A stretch of DNA of 64,000 nt, taken from positions 3,138,076 through 3,202,075 of the forward strand of contig CM049309.1 in the NCBI GenBank assembly GCA_026874595.1. The letters run 5' to 3'. A model generated the notes under the pieces. It was not told where the DNA came from, searched no databases, and worked only from the letters and a program-made list of their open reading frames with translations. The translations under genes were made by a program, and so were the position numbers. Numbering within the stretch: position 1 is the stretch's first letter; each line of letters opens with the position of its first letter. Below, piece by piece: positions 25,809-37,333 of the stretch. Origin of the DNA: Sipunculus nudus. Lineage: Eukaryota; Annelida; Sipuncula; Golfingiida; Sipunculidae.

Positions 25809-26717
25809 TTTTAATTTAATTTGAGGAACCAAAATTTACCTATATTAACCAAAATGTAGATATACAATATTCCTGTTAAAATAACTACAAATGTAGTTTA
25901 ATTAGTACACACATTGAAAAAATGGTGTACCTCGCATATCTGTAACTTAATATATCTGAACAAATTTTATGTACCCTAATTGATTCAGATATTCAAGTTT
26001 CTACCCATATGAACCCATATGAATGAACAGATAACGTAGCATATCCCTACAAAACCAGAGTTATAGACGGCTGAAAAGGTTATTTACCAGTAAGATCAAT
26101 AAGGTTGCCATGGTTCAGGAAAGCCTTAAAGTGATTTCTTGGAAACTTACTATACTATGACTTTAAGTCATACATCCAGTGTCATTTTAGCATTTTCCAA
26201 TTGTGGCTGCAGCAGCTCTATTCAACTAGTTAAGGTGTTTTATTTATTTTTTTTATCAATTCTAAATCTGAAAAAAAAACAAGTAAAAGATGTTCAAAAA
26301 TAAACTACAATATCAGCAGAAGCTGACAAAAGCCTCCTCCAATAGAACAGTGTGTATGGGTGGAAACAGTAATAACTAGAATACTGACAGGTCAGAAAGG
26401 GCCCCATAAAAGGCCATTAAACTTCCAGTGTGGGCAGAGTGAAGCTTGAAAAAATATAATAAAGGACAGGTCTGATTACATGCAAAGACAGAGGGCACTG
26501 ACCAAAAACATTATTTAAACATCTGATCCAGATATTGAGGTTTGCATCAGTGAGAGTCGAGTATGAAAGTGTCAGAGTTGAGTTTCCCAAGCAACAGAGG
26601 TATAATTACATCTGCATAATTACATAATTACATATGTAAGCCATATAAAGCAGTGGATGGTTCTGTGACCTTGACCTTGAACTTTGAATTAGTGATGTTT
26701 AAATAAATATTTTTTCT
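25809..26717. other. Low-copy DNA, no gene seen
   Basis: AT-rich; nothing recognised except a GTGACCTTGACCTTGAAC string near 26668. Confidence 0.4.
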
Positions 26718-27945
26718 AACAATCGGCCCATGGGCCATGACACTCAGCTCAATAAAAATCTTGAACAATGGGTAATGTATGACTCCCAGACTCCTCAAAA
26801 TCAAGCATTTGTCCAATAGACCTTAGATATGGGTTACAGTGACCTTATTCTACATCCAGCTACCCCCATTTGTGCTCATCTGGGTAACAGAGTGTTAAAA
26901 TCATGTTCTTTCACACAGCTTGCAGAATAAAGATAACAGTGACATTATTTCAGGTTTCCCAGGAGATTTTCATGGACCTCCCTGAATTTCAAGGAAGAAG
27001 ATTCTAGGTCCAATGGTTATGATTTGTGCCCTGTTAACAGACAACCACTTCTTTGATGGTAAAAAAAAATACAGAAAAATGTGTACAAATTGGAAAAAAT
27101 ACAGGTAGCACCACGAGTCTGCAGGAACTGATGAAACCCACCATGAGCAATATGCATAGAAAAAATAATATCAACTTGCATAAGTTATTCAGATTCTGGA
27201 GCTTTTGTATAAAATTTTGAATTATTCTGGAGGGGGGGGGCGATTTACAAGCCCCATTGCTCAAAGAACAAAGGTAACAGAGACCTAATTTTTAGATTTT
27301 CAGAGAGATAATTCATGGACCTCACTGTTAAGGTTTTCTAAGTCCAATAGTTACGATTTGTGCCCTGTTTATGGACAACCACATCTTTGAAAGTCTCAAA
27401 AATAGAGAAGATAAAAACATAAAAATTTGAAAAGTACAGATGGCACCACCTGTCTGCAGAAAATGATGAAACACTAAATGATTAATATGTTTGCAAAGAA
27501 TCATGATGATCAATGCATTAGTTATTCAGATACTTGATCTTTTAAATAAAATTTTTAATTATTCTGGGGGTACTTACTAGTCCAATAGCTCATAGGATAT
27601 GGGTAACAGAGACCTATTTTCAGGTTTCAAAAGAGATTTTTCATGGGCCTCCTTGCATGACAAGAATGAAGATTCAGGTCCAGTTGTTACAATATGTGCC
27701 ACGTTAAGATGTCATGTATAAAGGTTCTAGGTCCAATGGTTACAATTTATGCCTGAACTCAGACAACCTCATCTTTGAAAGTCTCAAAAATAAAGTAAAA
27801 AAAAAATGCAAAAATTAAAAAAAAAAATGTATTCTGGAGGGTAATTCTGAGCCCCATAGCTCGGAGTGTATGGGTAACAGAGACCTAATTTCAGGTTTCC
27901 ATAAAGATTTTTCATGGACCACCCTGCATGTCAAGTAACCTGGTG
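26718..27945 (+). mobile_element. E-type element E6 (3' end lost)
   Basis: Starts AACAATCGGCCCATGGGCCATGACACTCAGCTC, the E start with a changed but still perfect 12-bp palindrome (26725-26736). Three E core units follow, each with an AGGTAGCACCACGAGTCTGC- or AGATGGCACCACCTGTCTGC-like site and AAGATTCTAGGTCCA. It passes near 27945 into G-type sequence with no E terminus. Confidence 0.65.
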
Positions 27946-28230
27946 ACCCAAAAATTTATAAATTCATCCCCTGTTGGCAGGTGAGCTATATTGGCAAGAT
28001 GGAAGTTAGGTTTTAAATGCATCCACCACGTGACCCTAAAATCAACAGTTTTCTTGCATTACTGGTGGGCCATATATAAGTCAGGTTTCAGTTCAAATCA
28101 ATATGTCAATTCAAAGTGGAGTTGTCATTTGGAAACCAATTTTTGGACAGATGGCATCTGTGACCTTGACCTTGTGACCCTACAATTGATAAGGATCTTC
28201 ACCTTTTAGCAGGTGGGGTATATGTGAAAT
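27946..28230 (+). mobile_element. G-type remnant
   Basis: Shares with 5011-6046 the phrases CCCCTGTTGGCAGGTGAGC, GGTGGGCCATATATAAGTCA and CTGTGACCTTGACCTTGTGA. Partial copy without ends. Confidence 0.55.
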
Positions 28231-28741
28231 AAAAGGTATATCTGTCCATATGTCTCTAGATCAAGAGATAAATCTGAATTAGAGATACACGTAGTATAGT
28301 CAGTAATACCCTTGCAAGTGTGGTGACAGAAGTTTTTAGATAAGATGACAAACTGTGTAGTGGATTACCTGTAAAACAGTAAGTCTTTAGCAAATATGTG
28401 CAGGCACAAATGTGACCCACCTTTGTACCTTAGTGGCAGTTACAGCTCATCAAGGCCAATATTTAAATTCTGCCATGTTTCATAATGAATTCTTTTTGGT
28501 ATATCCCTATCACAAGGCAAAAACAGAAAAGCCCATACATAATTTTTAAGGTCAGGTAAAACTAATAGCACCTCTTGTTGTTATGTGTACGGAGCATTTC
28601 ATCCAGAACAGAGACTGTGCCTTGATGTGATTGGCTGGTGCAAAGAGTGACGCCACAGGCATAATTTAGAAAAGACTTAAATCTAGCAAAACATGTTTTT
28701 AATCTTTCCTGAAAATTTGGGGCTCACAGTGTTTGTTTGAA
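28231..28741. other. Low-copy DNA, no gene seen
   Basis: Nothing recognised. Confidence 0.4.
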
Positions 28742-28898
28742 TGATTTATTGACACAATACATAGTAAGTACATTCATGTGGTATTCTACCTAAGCACATA
28801 TATAAATATAAACATGTATCAATAGATTGAGCGCAAGCTACTTAAAGCTTATGAAGCTCGCTCCTGAATTCTAAAGTGGTAATTTTCTGATGCATGGC

Positions 28899-28917
28899 GG
28901 GGGGGGGGGGGGGGGGG
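28899..28917 (+). repeat. G homopolymer, 19 nt
   Basis: Nineteen consecutive G on the plus strand (C in LINE sense), in the 3' UTR of the LINE. Confidence 0.95.
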
Positions 28918-29065
28918 TGTGATGTTAACATATTGATGACTGAAGTATCATGGAAGATGTGGATAGCATAATGTTGTGATTTGGAAAGTGTATGTGCCAG
29001 ACGAGAGGAGAGAGAGTTTTGGTGGGTGTGGGATGAGTTTGTCAAAATCGTCAAATTATTTTATG

Positions 29066-31447
29066 TTAGAATCTGTTTGAGTTTTCAATAAAGTTTGCTA
29101 CCAATTCGAATATTTCCTTGTTTGATTTGTCATCTATTTTTGGGTCACCAAAAAGTAGAACTTTTAATGGGGTATCCCTAGGTAAGTATGTTTTCCTAGT
29201 GGAGTTATAGAGGTGGCATTGCAGTAGTTGGTGGTTGGGATCTTCTGATGGGTGGCCACATTGACATTTTTTGGTGTCGCAAATATGTCTTGTGTACATA
29301 TGATAATTTAGATCACTACATTTCATTCTCATGCATGCATGGATTATTTGTGATTTTCTGGTTCCTGAGTTGTAGTACGTAGGTGTTTTAGTTCTTAGAG
29401 CTGATTTTTTCAATCGGTAGTTTAATGAGGCACTTGTCAAGCAAGCTTTCTTATCAAGATCCATTTGGTTCCATAATCTGATTGATTTTGGGAGAAAAGA
29501 GTTGAAATATAAATCAGTTCTTGCTTGTACTGGAGTAAGGTTGTGTATTACAAATCTGGTTTCCTATATGTTACTATGTGGAGGTGGAAGAAGAATGCGT
29601 AGATACTGCGGACTTTCGTTGTTAATCATTTTATGTACAAGGAGGATTTGTTTGTTTTCTCTTCTCTTTTGGAGAGTTTCCCATCCTGATTCAAGATATA
29701 AGAGTTCATGTGATGTTCCTTTTACCCCTCCCGTTACAATTCTTGCAGCTATCAGTTGTATTTTTTCAAGTGTCTGGTCTTGTTCCTGGGTACAGTTGCT
29801 CCATAAGTTGTTTCCATATTCTAAGAGGGGTCTGATATATGAGAAATATATATTTTGTAAGTTTGTTCTATCTAGGAGATGTTTTAACTTGCTTAAGATT
29901 AGAAGTTTGTTCATTGCTTTAACTGCAATGTAGTTTATGTGTTCTTGCCATTTGCAATTATGGCTAAGGATTATTTCTAAATGTTTGTGCATTTTTAGTC
30001 TAGTTATTTTTGTTTTATTTAGGTATAAGTCAGGGAGGTTTACAGGTGCTGTTTTCCTTGAAAAGAGTACCGATTCAGTTTTTCCTGCATTGAAAGTGAC
30101 TAGCCACTTCCTTGACCACTGGTAAATCTTTTCAAGGTCAGCATTTAGTATCTGGGCTGCTCGGATGGGATCTTCTATGGCTAGGTATAACATTGTATCG
30201 TCCGCAAAGAGACGAATATTACTTGTGAGTTTTTCTCCTATGTCGTTGATAAAGACTAAGAAAAGTAGGGGTCCTAGGATCGATCCTTGTGGTACCCCTG
30301 CCTGTAGGAATTTCCATTCCGAGGGAGCATTTTCTATAATAACTCGTTGTTGTCAATTTTTTAAACAGTTGTATAACCATCTGTGCAGTTTACCTGTTAT
30401 TCATGTTGAGAGTAGCTTACTGAGAAGGCCATCTGTCCAGACTTTATCAAAAGCCTTACTTATATCTAGAAAGATTCCTATTCCTTCTTTTCCATTGTCT
30501 AAATCATAGGTGATAGTATTGTACAAGTCTGTTAAATAATACACGGCAGAGTCTCTAGGTAAAAATCCTGATTGGTATGCTGATATAATTCTGTTTTCTT
30601 TAAAGAAGTTAAGCATTCTGGCAAATATAATTTTCTCTATTATTTTACATATACAGCTTGTTAGTGATATGGGTCTGTAGTTTACTGGTTGTTTAGGATC
30701 ACCACTTTTAAAGATAGGTGTGACATTTGCCTTTTTCCATAGGGTAGGTAGTTTTCCTGTGTTAAAGGAAAGTTCAGCGATTTTTTGAATAGGGTATGAC
30801 AATTCTTTATAATATGTCTTTAGAATGAAGGGATGTATATCATCTGGTCCCTTAGATTTACTTGTATCTAGGGATTTCATAATTGACTCTATATCATTTA
30901 TTTCGAATTGTACTTCTTCTAATTTGTTATTTGTTTTTCTTGGTGTTAAGGGAACATAGTTGCTATTGTGGTTTAGTATTGTTTGTTGTATAAATTGGTT
31001 GTTTAATAGCTCTGCTTTTTCTTTGGGTAGTGTAACATACAATTCATTTCCTTTGTCCAGTGGTGGTAGTGTCTTATGTGTTGTTCCTTTCATAAGGCCG
31101 TCTATGGTTTTCCACCAGTATGTCTTGTTATCAAGATTTTCCTTCAGATCATTTGCTAGTTTTAAAGGATATTTACTTTTGGCTTTTCTGACCTCGGCAT
31201 TAAATTTGTTACGTGAATTTTTGTATAATGCCCAATCATTTGTATTTTTGGTTCTCATTGCTTTGGATCTGATTCTTAAGCATTTGCGTTTTATTAATTT
31301 TAGTTCTTGAGTGAACCATTCTTTATTGATAGTTATGTTTTTAACTGTTTTTACTGGGATGCATTCTTCTGATATACAGAGGACTGTGGACGTAAATTTT
31401 TCGTAAACTATGTCGATAGATTCTTTTTCGTCTACAATATTATCCAA
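29066..31447 (-). pseudogene. LINE reverse transcriptase and C-terminal zinc-knuckle region
   Basis: One minus-strand frame carries the whole RT domain: KANVTPIFKSGDP and NYRPISLTS (palm/fingers), LDISKAFDKVW (catalytic Asp block), AGVPQGSILGPLLF, and RLFADDT with the FADD box at 30197-30208. The thumb follows, then YNL..RT..YFNSFLPKSIRLWN, then a Cys/His cluster (CDTKKCQCG...H..LLQC) near the C-terminus. Copying of LINE RNA at a nicked target is the family role. In-frame stops: TGA at 30401-30403, a second TGA near 30353 and TAG at 29564-29566; otherwise it stays in frame. The first fits CGA/GGA decay, as the conserved residues around it are intact. Upstream it is out of frame with the endonuclease. 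Confidence 0.9.
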
Positions 31448-32556
31448 GTTAATTTTTTCTGGAGCATGTCTTTCATTTTAATATAGTTTCCTTCTTTATA
31501 TTTCCAAACTCTAAAGGGATGGAGTGCTTGGACAGGTTTATTCCAATATAGTTTCATGTATACTGCATTATGGTGGCTGTAGTGTTTGGGGAATGTACCA
31601 CATTGTGAAATTTGATCATTAAAATTGGTTATTATTACATCTAGTAGGGTTTTACTTTTATCACTTATCCTTGTTGGTTCCTTGACATGTTGGATTAGGC
31701 CAAGTTCTTGTAATATGACTTTTAGTTTTGGCTTAGGATTTTCAATTAGTAAATCACTGTCTAGGTCCCCTAGTATGATATGGTTCATTATCGGTATTGA
31801 GTTAAGATCAAAGAAGTAGTCCTTTAACATCTCCCAACTTTCAATGTTTTCATTTGGGGGTTTGTAGATAGTTGTACATATTATTTTTTTGGGTTGAATT
31901 AGGATTTTGATACTGACACTTTCAATTTTATCATTTTCAAGGTCATGTCTTCTTTTAAATGGCAGATTATTTTTTACATATGCTGCAATGCCACCTCCAT
32001 ATCTATTTCTGTCCCTTTGTATCAGTTCTTGGAAGTCTGGTATTAGTAAATCATCATTTGGTAAGTTGTGGTCGAGATGTGTTTCTGTGAAACAGATTAC
32101 GTCAAATTTTTCAATTTCTATTATGATATCATCTATTTTGTTGATTAGACTGTTTATGTTAATATGGTAGAAGTCCAATGTTGTGTTTTGAGGGCCTGGG
32201 TTTGTTTCTATATCATCTGATAATATTAGCTGTATTATGAGGAAATTATTGTGATAAATATGATAGTGGTGGTATTGTTTAATAATTACAGGTGATTTTT
32301 CGGTTGTTTTTGTACTAAATGAGTTGTTGGAAATTCTTGTGGGGTTGCTGGTGCAAGTTCCGTTTCTGCGTCTGGTTTGCGTTAGTAAATAGCTTAAGTA
32401 TGGAGGTCCGGTAATTATTCTAAAGGTTTTGTTTTTAGTATTTTTAAGATGTTTACCTATGATAAACTCATCTACTGTAGTGGACGATCGGGTGGGAGCT
32501 GTGGGGGGGATTTCCGATTTGTTCATGTCTCTGTTACCTATGATTGAGATCTTCAT
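31432..32556 (-). pseudogene. LINE APE endonuclease with 2A-like motif
   Basis: A 374-codon minus-strand ORF. The N-terminal ~115 residues end in a hydrophobic stretch and SDDIETNPGP (DIETNPGP at 32191-32214), a full match to the DxExNPGP 2A consensus. The exonuclease-endonuclease-phosphatase fold follows: FYHININSL, CFTETHLD (catalytic Glu), RNRYGGGIAAYVKN, then HIILGDLDSD in place of the usual GDFN, and SHHNAV in place of the usual SDH. The last two changes affect expected active-site residues, so nicking activity is doubtful. The ORF runs out of frame at an A6 run (plus-strand TTTTTT 31453-31458), after which the RT frame continues at LDNIVDE. Confidence 0.88.
32191..32214 (-). other. 2A-like ribosome-skipping motif DIETNPGP
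   Basis: Eight codons reading D-I-E-T-N-P-G-P, preceded by a hydrophobic/acidic run (LILSD). The D(V/I)ExNPG|P consensus makes ribosomes skip the Gly-Pro bond in picornaviruses and in several APE-type LINEs. Here it would release the N-terminal ~117 residues from the endonuclease. Motif seen directly; activity inferred. Confidence 0.8.
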
Positions 32557-33163
32557 TTATGTAGATAATGTTTTTGTCCACTCGGACGTTCTTCAGTTTT
32601 GATCTAGTTCTATAAACCAACTCCTTCGTTTGCCTGTTGTGGAATTTTATCATCAATTTTCTAGTGGTCCCTGCGTTTGTTTTTCTCCGATTTGTTTCGT
32701 CATCCAGAATTTTTGGTTTTATTCTGTATGCTTGGCTTATTTCTGACCTATCAATGTTCAGGTTCATGGTGTGGCTGAGGAATTCCACAGCTCGCTCCAG
32801 CGGTTTTTCGTTTTCTTTTTCTGGTAGTCTCTCGATTATGATGTTTTTCTGTTTTGCCTCTAGTTCTTGGTGATTTTTCTGTATCTTCATCTCATTAACG
32901 ACATCTCCATACTTGTTTTAAAGGTCGTTTAAAGTATCTTCTATGTTGGTTATTTTCCGTTCAAGGATTGTAGTTTTTTCTTCGTTTGATTTTGCTTTCT
33001 CCTTGTTGGTTGATATTTTTTCTTCAAGGTTAAGAATTTTTCTCTCAAGTGAATTTTTTAATGGGTCTATTAATGCTGTTCTGAGTGACTGTTGCATGGC
33101 GTCATTTTGGAGAGCTGTGGTTAGTGCAGCAATTAAATGAGCACTTGTAGTTGTTACCTCCAT
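32534..33163 (-). pseudogene. LINE ORF1-like protein (coiled coil plus RRM-like)
   Basis: In one minus-strand frame a Met start at 33163 opens ~80 residues rich in heptad-like Glu/Lys/Leu (SLERKILNLEEKISTNKE..., a coiled coil). A TAA stop at 32918-32920 interrupts. The same frame then continues through NKYGDVVNEMK to NIIIERLPE, the start of an RRM-like LINE ORF1 domain, and ends with VRVDKNIIYINEDLNHR. The role in the family is a nucleic-acid-binding chaperone that packages LINE RNA. Its end overlaps the start of the endonuclease ORF by ~20 bp in another frame; whether a natural stop or a frameshift separates them is unclear. Confidence 0.75.
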
Positions 33164-33410
33164 GTCGGCTCTTTGAAGTTCTTTGAAGTGGCTCGATCGA
33201 TTGTGCTGTTGCTATGGACGTTGCTTTGGACTCTTCAGCTTCTTTAGAACTGATTTTCTCGTAATTTTTCGTTGGGATTTTCGTTTTTTAAACTTCCGAT
33301 CGGTTCATGAAGTTATAATTTCATGATTTTCCATTGTTTCAAGCCAGTTTCACTAGATTACACTGACTTTCCTGCCGATTTTGCTCTAATGAAGCGGAGC
33401 TAGCGGATCA

Positions 33411-35160
33411 CACGTCCATTCGGTCCAGGTCTCGGTTACCCACAGTGTCAAAATTAGGCTAAGGTAACCCATCTTCCTACTTGATAGAGATTTTGTCGAT
33501 ATACATCTGCCCTGAGGAAATTAAGCACATGTTTTTGATGAGATATAGTATTTTTAGTCTCAGGGGTTTTACCAGCGTGTGACGTCACTGCCGAGCTGTC
33601 ACTGCTCATAGATGTGCCAAAAGTTTTTGAACAAATAACGAAACCTCATGTTTTTGGTGGAACAATAAATAGAAAAAAATGTTTTCACTCCAGGAATCTA
33701 GTTCAGTTTATCTAAAATCAAAACAATATTTTTTTTCATAGGCAATTGTGTTATATGATAATATACTGTATTTATTCCAATTTGGCGATCCCTCTTATTT
33801 CTCGACCCCAACAAATATTTTGAAAGCATAATTTCTGAAATGACTCTAATTTCGCGACTGCCGACAATGTTTTCTGTCGACGATGTTAAGGTGGAATGCC
33901 TAAGTCTCTCACCGGCACCGCAGTTTGTATCTGACTAGATTCATATTACGCTGAGCATCCACATCAAACTTGTTTCCAATAAAATTTTTGAAGATACAAA
34001 GATGCGTTTTTCTTAATATATAAACATGATAAAGTGTTAAAGTTCCAAATGGGTGTCCGTGACGAAGCAAACTCTTGTACCATTCCTGGTATGCACGTGT
34101 CTCGTGTGCGATTCACGTGGGATCTTAAGCAATAATAATGTTTACAAGACACTGGGTAAGCACCCGTGGTGGAACAACTGTGACACAGTTGGAACAGTCA
34201 TCTTAGTTAAGTTTAAACGACACTGGTTAGCTTTTGGATGGGTGACCGCATATATACAAAACATGGCCCGATCGAGGGCACGCGAGCTAGGACAATTTCC
34301 GGTCATATATATTTTAACGCACCTTTACTTTCCTATATTTATTACGTATTATGCAAATAAAATTGATCTGATAATAGGCAGTTATTTTTTATAAGTCTTC
34401 TTCCAACTTGGTGCAGCAGCTTGTCCCTTTTTGGCCCGCGGATATCGCCGCCTAGTGGGTTAACTTGAAACAACTGGTAGTTATACACGAGTTGCCGTCT
34501 GTGTCAAGTGATTGTACCAATACGCGAAGTAGTGATCATTTTGTAAAGTGATTGAGCTCAGTTTGATTAATCATTTGCGGACTCCGTGTAAACTATGTGA
34601 CGGTTGGAAGCCCGTTTGTAGGAAATACTGTTTAGCTAAGAAAACAAACTTATAAACCACCAAATTATCACTCAATTCATATGACCGCTCGAGTGTCAGA
34701 GCGGCTCTGGGGCTCTAGGGAAGGTTATCAAACCGTGTGCCTCTAAAATCTCGACCACCGTAAATTCTGCAGGAAGATAATTTTCAAATATCCTCCATTA
34801 TCTTGACCTCTGCGAAAATTAATTAAAGTGGTCGCCAAATTAGAATAAATAAGGTAACATGAGATTTGGAATACCTTTGCTTGTCCTTAAAATTCAGATA
34901 CCGGTATTGAAGGTGGCTTCACCAACCTGTCACAGCAGTTATAGATCAACAAGGTTAATACAGAACTCACCATTTTTCATAAAGATCCATTCAGTGGTTT
35001 TCAAGAAATACACTCATTATTTTTTTTTATAATTAACTCTGCAACCTTGAAAAGTACGTAAAGGTGAGCCATATTCCTTCTTTTTCAAAATTTTGTTTAT
35101 ATACATCTGCCCTAAGGAAATGAAGCACATGTTTAATTCTTTTAGAAATATATTCTGCTC
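33411..35160. other. CpG-richer low-copy region, possible promoter-like DNA
   Basis: Compared with its surroundings this stretch holds many CpG (for example GATCGAGGGCACGCGAG near 34273 and GGCCCGCGGATATCGCCGCC near 34434). No ORF of note. It contains the 5S-like match listed separately and a pair of diverged direct repeats (around 33490-33545 and 35095-35140, both with ATATACATCTGCCCT and AAGCACATGTTT). A regulatory role is only a guess. Confidence 0.35.
34203..34251 (+). ncRNA. 5S rRNA-like 3' internal-promoter segment
   Basis: AGTTAAG...CGACACTGGTTAG followed by TTGGATGGGTGACCGC aligns with the animal 5S region spanning box A to box C (AGCTAAG...CCTGGTTAG..CTTGGATGGGAGACCGC). The 5' half of 5S is not present upstream and the 3' stem is missing, so this is a degenerate pseudogene, the head of a 5S-derived SINE, or chance. 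Confidence 0.4.
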
Positions 35161-37333
35161 ATAAGGTTAAAGTTAACGGAAGCAGGACAAATGGTCAGAT
35201 GGATGGCATGGGTGACCACAATAGCCCATCAGTCTATACAGACTGAGGGTTAAAAAAAGTATACGTGGCACCACCTTGGTAGTCTTGGTGTACCTATGAT
35301 CAATTACATAACAAATTTCAGGATAATTCATACACTCACTCTTGAGGTATCTTATACACAGCATTGATTTCATGCATGTTCTAATCCATAATGTAAATAT
35401 TTTGAAAATATTATATTAATGTAATATAAAGAACTTGTTGGGTGGATTTTCTGCAAAATTTACAAGATGACAAGGATATAACTGGGGTGATGCATGTATG
35501 ATTTTCAAGGGTAAAATTAGGTAAAAATCACGAAGAACTTCCAAACACTTGTAGTTGACTGGTCATGATGACCAAATTTAACTTTGGCAGCCTAACATTT
35601 AGGACAGAAAGGTACACCTTCCTGTCCCAACACATTTCCTGCCACAATAAATCCCCTTCCTGCCCTAACTGTCAGGTTATGAAGGCCCCCTTCCCTACCC
35701 TGACACACCTCCACCCTACCAATGCTTCTACCAGTCTGTTAGGATACTAAAAGCCCATTTTTCAAACTTAATGTCCAATTATATTTTGCACTTTCAACAG
35801 TGGGACTCTTCCATTTCTCTACTGGTTTCATATGAATATTGATCGGATTATGGTGTATTTTATGAGTACAACAAATCTGACCCATGGTGTTCTCATTTAG
35901 GGCACCACCTACACTATCATAAACATTAACAGAAACAAAAGTTAACACTATCATCCAGAGTGAGTTACTTCAAAAGTTGTATCATTTCATGGTTTATTAT
36001 ACTGAAATGTAAGGCAAGCCCAAAAATGCTTGACTGTAAACCTTGTTAGTGTGGAAATTGTTTCAAAATGAATTTGTTTGCAGCATTTATGTGATGAAGA
36101 CTTTATTTTTTTCTAGCCTCTCCATCACAGGATTCCAAGCCAAAATCTTGTAATAAAGTAATTGCTGATATTCAAGTTAGTTAACTGGAGGTTTAACAGT
36201 GATGACAGGGAGGTCTGCCTTCATATCCTACAACAGTGTAAGAGCAAAAAGGTGTGCAATCGTGCCCTAACTGTAATGACATGAAGCACTCCCTTTTACT
36301 TTATATCCCCAGGACCTCTCTGACTGTTAAGTCAAGAAGTCTCTAAATAAATTAATAATCAGGACTACTGCTTTGTCCATAGCCAGTGGACAAAGGGTAA
36401 TCACTGCAGCTCAGCATGTCTGAAAGTCAGCTGAGTTAACTGAAATTATATTAGGCATACTTGATAAGAAGGTCTTAATTACAGGATAAAAGAACAAAAT
36501 CATGTACTAAATCCAAGACAAAAGGCATTTTTTTCTGCTCAGATATGACAATAATGGAACAGGCTAGACATTTAGTCTCTTAATTATTCACTCATCCCTA
36601 AAGATACCAGCCCTGCATGTAAACCAGCACTGTCCCAGCTTGTTCTTTATTCACTTATCTGTCATTACTACAGACATCTTACATCCAGTTTTAAATGTGA
36701 GGCAATTAATGATCAGCTCCGTTTCCTGTCTGACTGGAGTCCTCATACATTTTATTCCATGGAGCCTCAGCTGACATCCTGGACTGCACATGTACTGAAG
36801 GAGCCTTAACAATTTTTTTTATTTACATACAATGAATATTATATACTTTCGTGACTGTAGTAATGTTGAATTCATCATTTTGTCATAAGTATTTTTGTTA
36901 TTTTCATTATGTATATGATAAATATGATATATTCAGACATTCCAGATCTCACACACTGACCAATTAGCCCTTTTCTCATGTTCTCACACCATGGCACTTC
37001 AGTCTCAAACATTCTACCTTTAGACAACTGAAAGTCCAAACATTTCATCAAACTGAAGGATACAGTAGGCCTGACATTCACTTGTGCCCTTCTTACCTAA
37101 TTTTAATATAAAACATTTTTCTATACCTCAATAAAGATTTTCATTTGCACACATATACAAGGTTCAAATTCGGAAAATCTTTTAAAAGATAAAAGGCAGT
37201 GGAGGAAGGCAGAAAATTTATCACACATTTTTTAACCATAGGTAAGTCTGGTTTTCAATATGCTTGAGAATATAGTAATGTATTACACTGCTTTGTACAC
37301 ATTTAACAATTCTGTAATGTACAGATCAGTGAA
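35161..37333. other. Low-copy DNA with an E-type 3' remnant
   Basis: No gene recognised. A degraded E-type 3' end is visible at about 36360-36440 (GTGGACAAAGGGTAATCACTG, then GCTCAGCATGTCTGAAAGTC, AGCTGAGTTAA), and isolated GGCACCACC sites lie near 35268 and 35899. Confidence 0.4.

Larger units (their letters stand above)
28742..33410 (-). mobile_element. Non-LTR retrotransposon (LINE), APE type, near full length, decayed
   Basis: Transcribed right to left: an ORF1-like coiled-coil/RRM protein (33163-32534), an APE endonuclease (32556-31432), reverse transcriptase plus C-terminal CCHC-like region (31447-29066), then a ~320-bp 3' UTR with an AATAAA signal (inverse at 28745-28750) and a 19-G run. 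Damage by eye is limited to four premature stops and one frameshift, so it is a fairly recent loss. The outer limits are approximate, because no target duplication or poly-A tail was identified. The clade (CR1, I/Nimb or Jockey group) cannot be settled by eye. Confidence 0.85.

Noticed and set aside
29502-33140. Plus-strand ORFs opposite the LINE (29502-29933, 30165-30509, 30960-31310 and others)
   Set aside because: They are antisense shadows of the RT, endonuclease and ORF1 frames, which carry recognisable motifs on the minus strand.
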